Shown here: positions 7,814-8,715 of the stretch, one piece after another
Layout of the letters: each line of letters opens with the position of its first letter
How positions within the stretch are numbered: the first letter of the stretch is position 1
Assembly: GCA_009845505.1 (NCBI GenBank)
Contig: VXZL01000635.1
Coordinates: 1 to 8,715 of the forward strand
Reading direction: 5' to 3'
From: Candidatus Poribacteria bacterium
GTDB lineage: Bacteria; Poribacteria; WGA-4E; WGA-3G
Length of the DNA: 8,715 nt
The notes under the pieces: model-generated
Database searches by the model: none
What the model was told of the DNA's origin: nothing
Seen by the model: only the letters and a program-made list of their open reading frames with translations
Program-made: the position numbers and the translations under genes

Positions 7814-7840
7814 ATATGGAACACGTAAAGGCTTACCGCG

Positions 7841-8101
7841 CTAGCAGCACCAGTGCTCCAGATGACCGCCTTGATTGGTACCGGAGCAACAACCGGTCCA
7901 CTCGTCTGTGGAACAATAACCATCCCCACATGAGATTGTGTCACATGCGAGTGCATCGGGTGTGAGCATCAGTGACGCAAGAATCGCTCCCGCTGCGACA
8001 GTACCAGCAGCTAAAGCGTTTTTGTGGGCAACATGCCCATCTTCTTTGACGAAGAAGTCGCTGAGACGTTGCTTCGTCAGTTGGACTACATGAGTCTGCA
8101 T
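7841..8101 (-). CDS. Cys-rich leader-bearing peptide, putative RiPP precursor
   Basis: 86 residues, with a very good Shine-Dalgarno (AAAGGAGA, 8118-8111) before the ATG. Residues 1-28 are polar (VVQLTKQRLSDFFVKEDGHV) and suit an RRE-docking leader. Residues 29-52 are a hydrophobic Ala/Gly/Leu stretch ending DALA, a signal peptidase I type site directly before C53. The core (53-86) has seven cysteines at 53, 58, 63, 71, 72, 85 and 86, spaced C-x4-C-x4-C-x7-CC-x12-CC, with two Trp, several Gly/Ser/Thr, and ends in WCC. The stop codon follows the last Cys directly. I do not recognise a named family. It is the first gene of a co-directional cluster containing two RRE-glycosyltransferases and an exported thiol/haem protein, which is the main reason to call it a modified-peptide precursor. 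An unmodified secreted disulfide-rich peptide is the main alternative. Position -3 to -1 is A-L-A, so a lipoprotein is unlikely. Confidence 0.75.
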   Translation of the reverse strand: MQTHVVQLTKQRLSDFFVKEDGHVAHKNALAAGTVAAGAILASLMLTPDALACDTISCGDGYCSTDEWTGCCSGTNQGGHLEHWCC

Positions 8102-8149
8102 TAGAGTTTATCTCCTTTCATCATATTTGAAAAACGGTAATGCTTTAAC

Positions 8150-8155
8150 CTTATA
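8150..8155 (-). promoter_or_regulatory. Weak candidate -10 element for the peptide gene
   Basis: TATAAG on the minus strand matches five of six bases of TATAAT and lies about 50 nt before the start codon. The hexamer 17 nt upstream is CATGTT, a poor -35. The promoter might need an activator, or use another sigma factor, or not be here at all. Confidence 0.25.
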
Positions 8156-8166
8156 ATGCGTAAAAC

Positions 8167-8200
8167 ATTTTAAACATGGGTAAACAGCTCCGTTTAAAAT
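8167..8200. promoter_or_regulatory. AT-rich dyad upstream of the peptide gene, possible operator
   Basis: ATTTTAAAC (8167-8175) and GTTTAAAAT (8192-8200) are perfect 9-bp inverted arms with a 16-nt spacer. The dyad covers the place where the -35 region would fall if TATAAG at 8155-8150 is the -10. A dimeric regulator site is possible. AT-rich arms of this size can also arise by chance. Confidence 0.35.
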
Positions 8201-8278
8201 TTAAGACACCTTTTTGCAGGAGAAAGGGTGCATAAATGCCAAAAGATCTGTGTTTACGCTCAAAAAAAATTGTAAGAG

Positions 8279-8293
8279 CGAACCTTAGGTTCG
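8279..8293. promoter_or_regulatory. Perfect 15-bp palindrome
   Basis: CGAACCTTAGGTTCG has two 7-bp arms around one central T. On the minus strand it is followed 9 nt later by a run of eight T (8269-8262), so it could be a weak terminator as well as a protein-binding site. It is about 180 bp upstream of the peptide start. Confidence 0.35.
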
Positions 8294-8499
8294 TCCCTTT
8301 CGTATTTAAGATGTCGTTACGAACAGCCAATCTTATCGCCTATAAACCTCGTTATAGCTGATAGGTAAGCTGAATGGATTTAGTTCTCCTCTTTTATCAG
8401 TTTATGGGCTCTTGGAGCCTCGGAATTAATTCCTAAACAAGCGGCATAATCTTGAGAATGCGCGGACAGAATATTCTATTTAACATTAAAATATAAACG

Positions 8500-8561
8500 A
8501 CTTCAGTGAGTTGCGCGTTTGTAAGAAATTTTTTATCAAGAACGCGCTTCCTCACCGAAGT
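8500..8561 (-). terminator. Strong stem-loop after the right-edge gene
   Basis: The arms are 8500-8519 (ACTTCAGTGAG, TT, GCGCGTT) and 8541-8561 (AACGCGC, TTC, CTCACCGAAGT). They pair over about 18 bp with one G-U and a small 3 by 2 internal loop, closing a 21-nt AT-rich loop. The stem begins 5 nt after the stop codon at 8569-8567. A T-rich stretch (CGTTTATATTTT) follows on the minus strand, so a terminator for that gene is likely and would insulate the peptide cluster from it. Confidence 0.6.
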
Positions 8562-8566
8562 ATCCA

Positions 8567-8715
8567 TTACCGAGGTGTCGATTTCAAAAGTCGAGTATTC
8601 TTCTCATAGATATCTTGTATCCCATATCGGTCTTGAATGTTTTTCGCTTCGTAAACCGGCACGGGTGTATGTTTTTCCCCTAAGATGTCAGCGATGCTTT
8701 GTGCCCATATCTCAA
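8567..8715 (-). CDS. 3' end of an unrecognised gene
   Basis: An open frame enters from the right edge and gives 48 residues before TAA at 8569-8567. The fragment begins EIWAQSIADILGEKHTPVPV and ends NTRLLKSTPR. It has protein-like composition, with mixed charged and hydrophobic residues and an amphipathic start, and a strong stem-loop follows directly, which supports a real gene end. I do not recognise the family from this C-terminal piece. Its separation from the peptide gene by about 465 bp and a terminator suggests it is not part of the cluster. Confidence 0.55.
   Translation of the reverse strand, partial: EIWAQSIADILGEKHTPVPVYEAKNIQDRYGIQDIYEKNTRLLKSTPR

Larger units (their letters stand above)
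8102..8499. other. Non-coding upstream region of the peptide gene
   Basis: About 400 bp between the peptide start and the stem-loop after the right-edge gene, with no convincing gene. AT-rich, with several dyads listed separately. On the minus strand CATTATAAG (8158-8150) could supply a -10 element (TATAAG) about 50 nt before the start codon, but there is no matching -35 hexamer at 16-18 nt. A hairpin CACCTTT/AAAGGGTG (8207-8230, one bulged G) and a short TAAGAT/ATCTTA pair (8307-8335) are also visible. A 41-codon plus-strand frame at 8236-8361 is not persuasive. Confidence 0.5.

Noticed and set aside
7937..7960. Lipoprotein lipobox at C53 of the precursor
   Set aside because: The three residues before the Cys are A-L-A, which fits signal peptidase I better than an L-[AS]-[GA]-C lipobox.
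8119..8124. TATGAT as a -10 box for the peptide gene, with TTAAAG 17 nt upstream
   Set aside because: It lies directly against the Shine-Dalgarno, so transcription would begin inside or after the ribosome binding site.
8236..8361. Plus-strand 41-codon frame with an AAAGGG 7 nt upstream of ATG
   Set aside because: Basic, low-information peptide crossing the 15-bp palindrome, opposite in direction to everything else, with no recognisable features. A chance frame is more likely.
1..8715. CRISPR array, tRNA, rRNA or insertion sequence
   Set aside because: No regularly spaced repeats, tRNA-like cloverleaf, rRNA motif or transposase-like frame was seen on either strand.

Overview
The window carries a compact minus-strand cluster that reads most naturally as a ribosomally made, post-translationally modified peptide (RiPP) locus of an undescribed type. 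In transcription order (high to low coordinates) it contains: a small peptide gene with a 52-residue leader and a 34-residue core holding seven cysteines (8101-7841); a secreted LamG/jellyroll protein (7686-6844); a secreted six-repeat Kelch protein (6690-5587); a membrane-anchored three-part redox protein with a phosphoesterase-like domain, four CxxCH haem sites and a DsbA/thioredoxin-like domain (5547-3550); two paralogous proteins that fuse an N-terminal PqqD-like RiPP recognition element (RRE) to a GT-B glycosyltransferase (3538-1838 and 1824-184); and the start of a prepilin-peptidase-like frame interrupted by TGA (165-34).

Organism: the Sec-type N-termini, the exported multihaem protein and base composition in the mid-40s % GC (judged by eye) suggest a diderm, environmental, uncultured bacterium. 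LamG proteins opening with an ALDGVDDYA-type motif next to Kelch proteins recall Candidatus Poribacteria and relatives. That assignment is inference from family style only.

Layout: 1-183 holds the broken prepilin-peptidase-like frame. From 184 to 5547, three genes are separated by only 11-13 bp, with Shine-Dalgarno sequences overlapping or abutting the preceding stop codons, so they are almost certainly one operon. The Kelch gene is 39 bp upstream of this block. A 153-bp gap with a long nested inverted repeat separates Kelch from LamG. A terminator-like hairpin separates LamG from the peptide gene. Upstream of the peptide gene lie about 400 bp without a convincing gene but with several dyads. 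The right edge holds the 3' end of an unrelated-looking minus-strand gene followed by a strong stem-loop.

Working model (inference): the RRE domains of the two glycosyltransferase-like proteins bind the peptide leader. The first transferase, whose GT4 residues are intact, glycosylates the core, and the second, which has lost those residues, acts as a partner or scaffold. The Sec-like half of the leader then exports the peptide, and the haem/thioredoxin-like protein acts on its cysteines outside the cytoplasm. The odd cysteine count would leave one thiol after three disulfides, as in S-linked glycocins. The LamG and Kelch proteins would be cell-surface partners. None of the chemistry is shown by the sequence alone.
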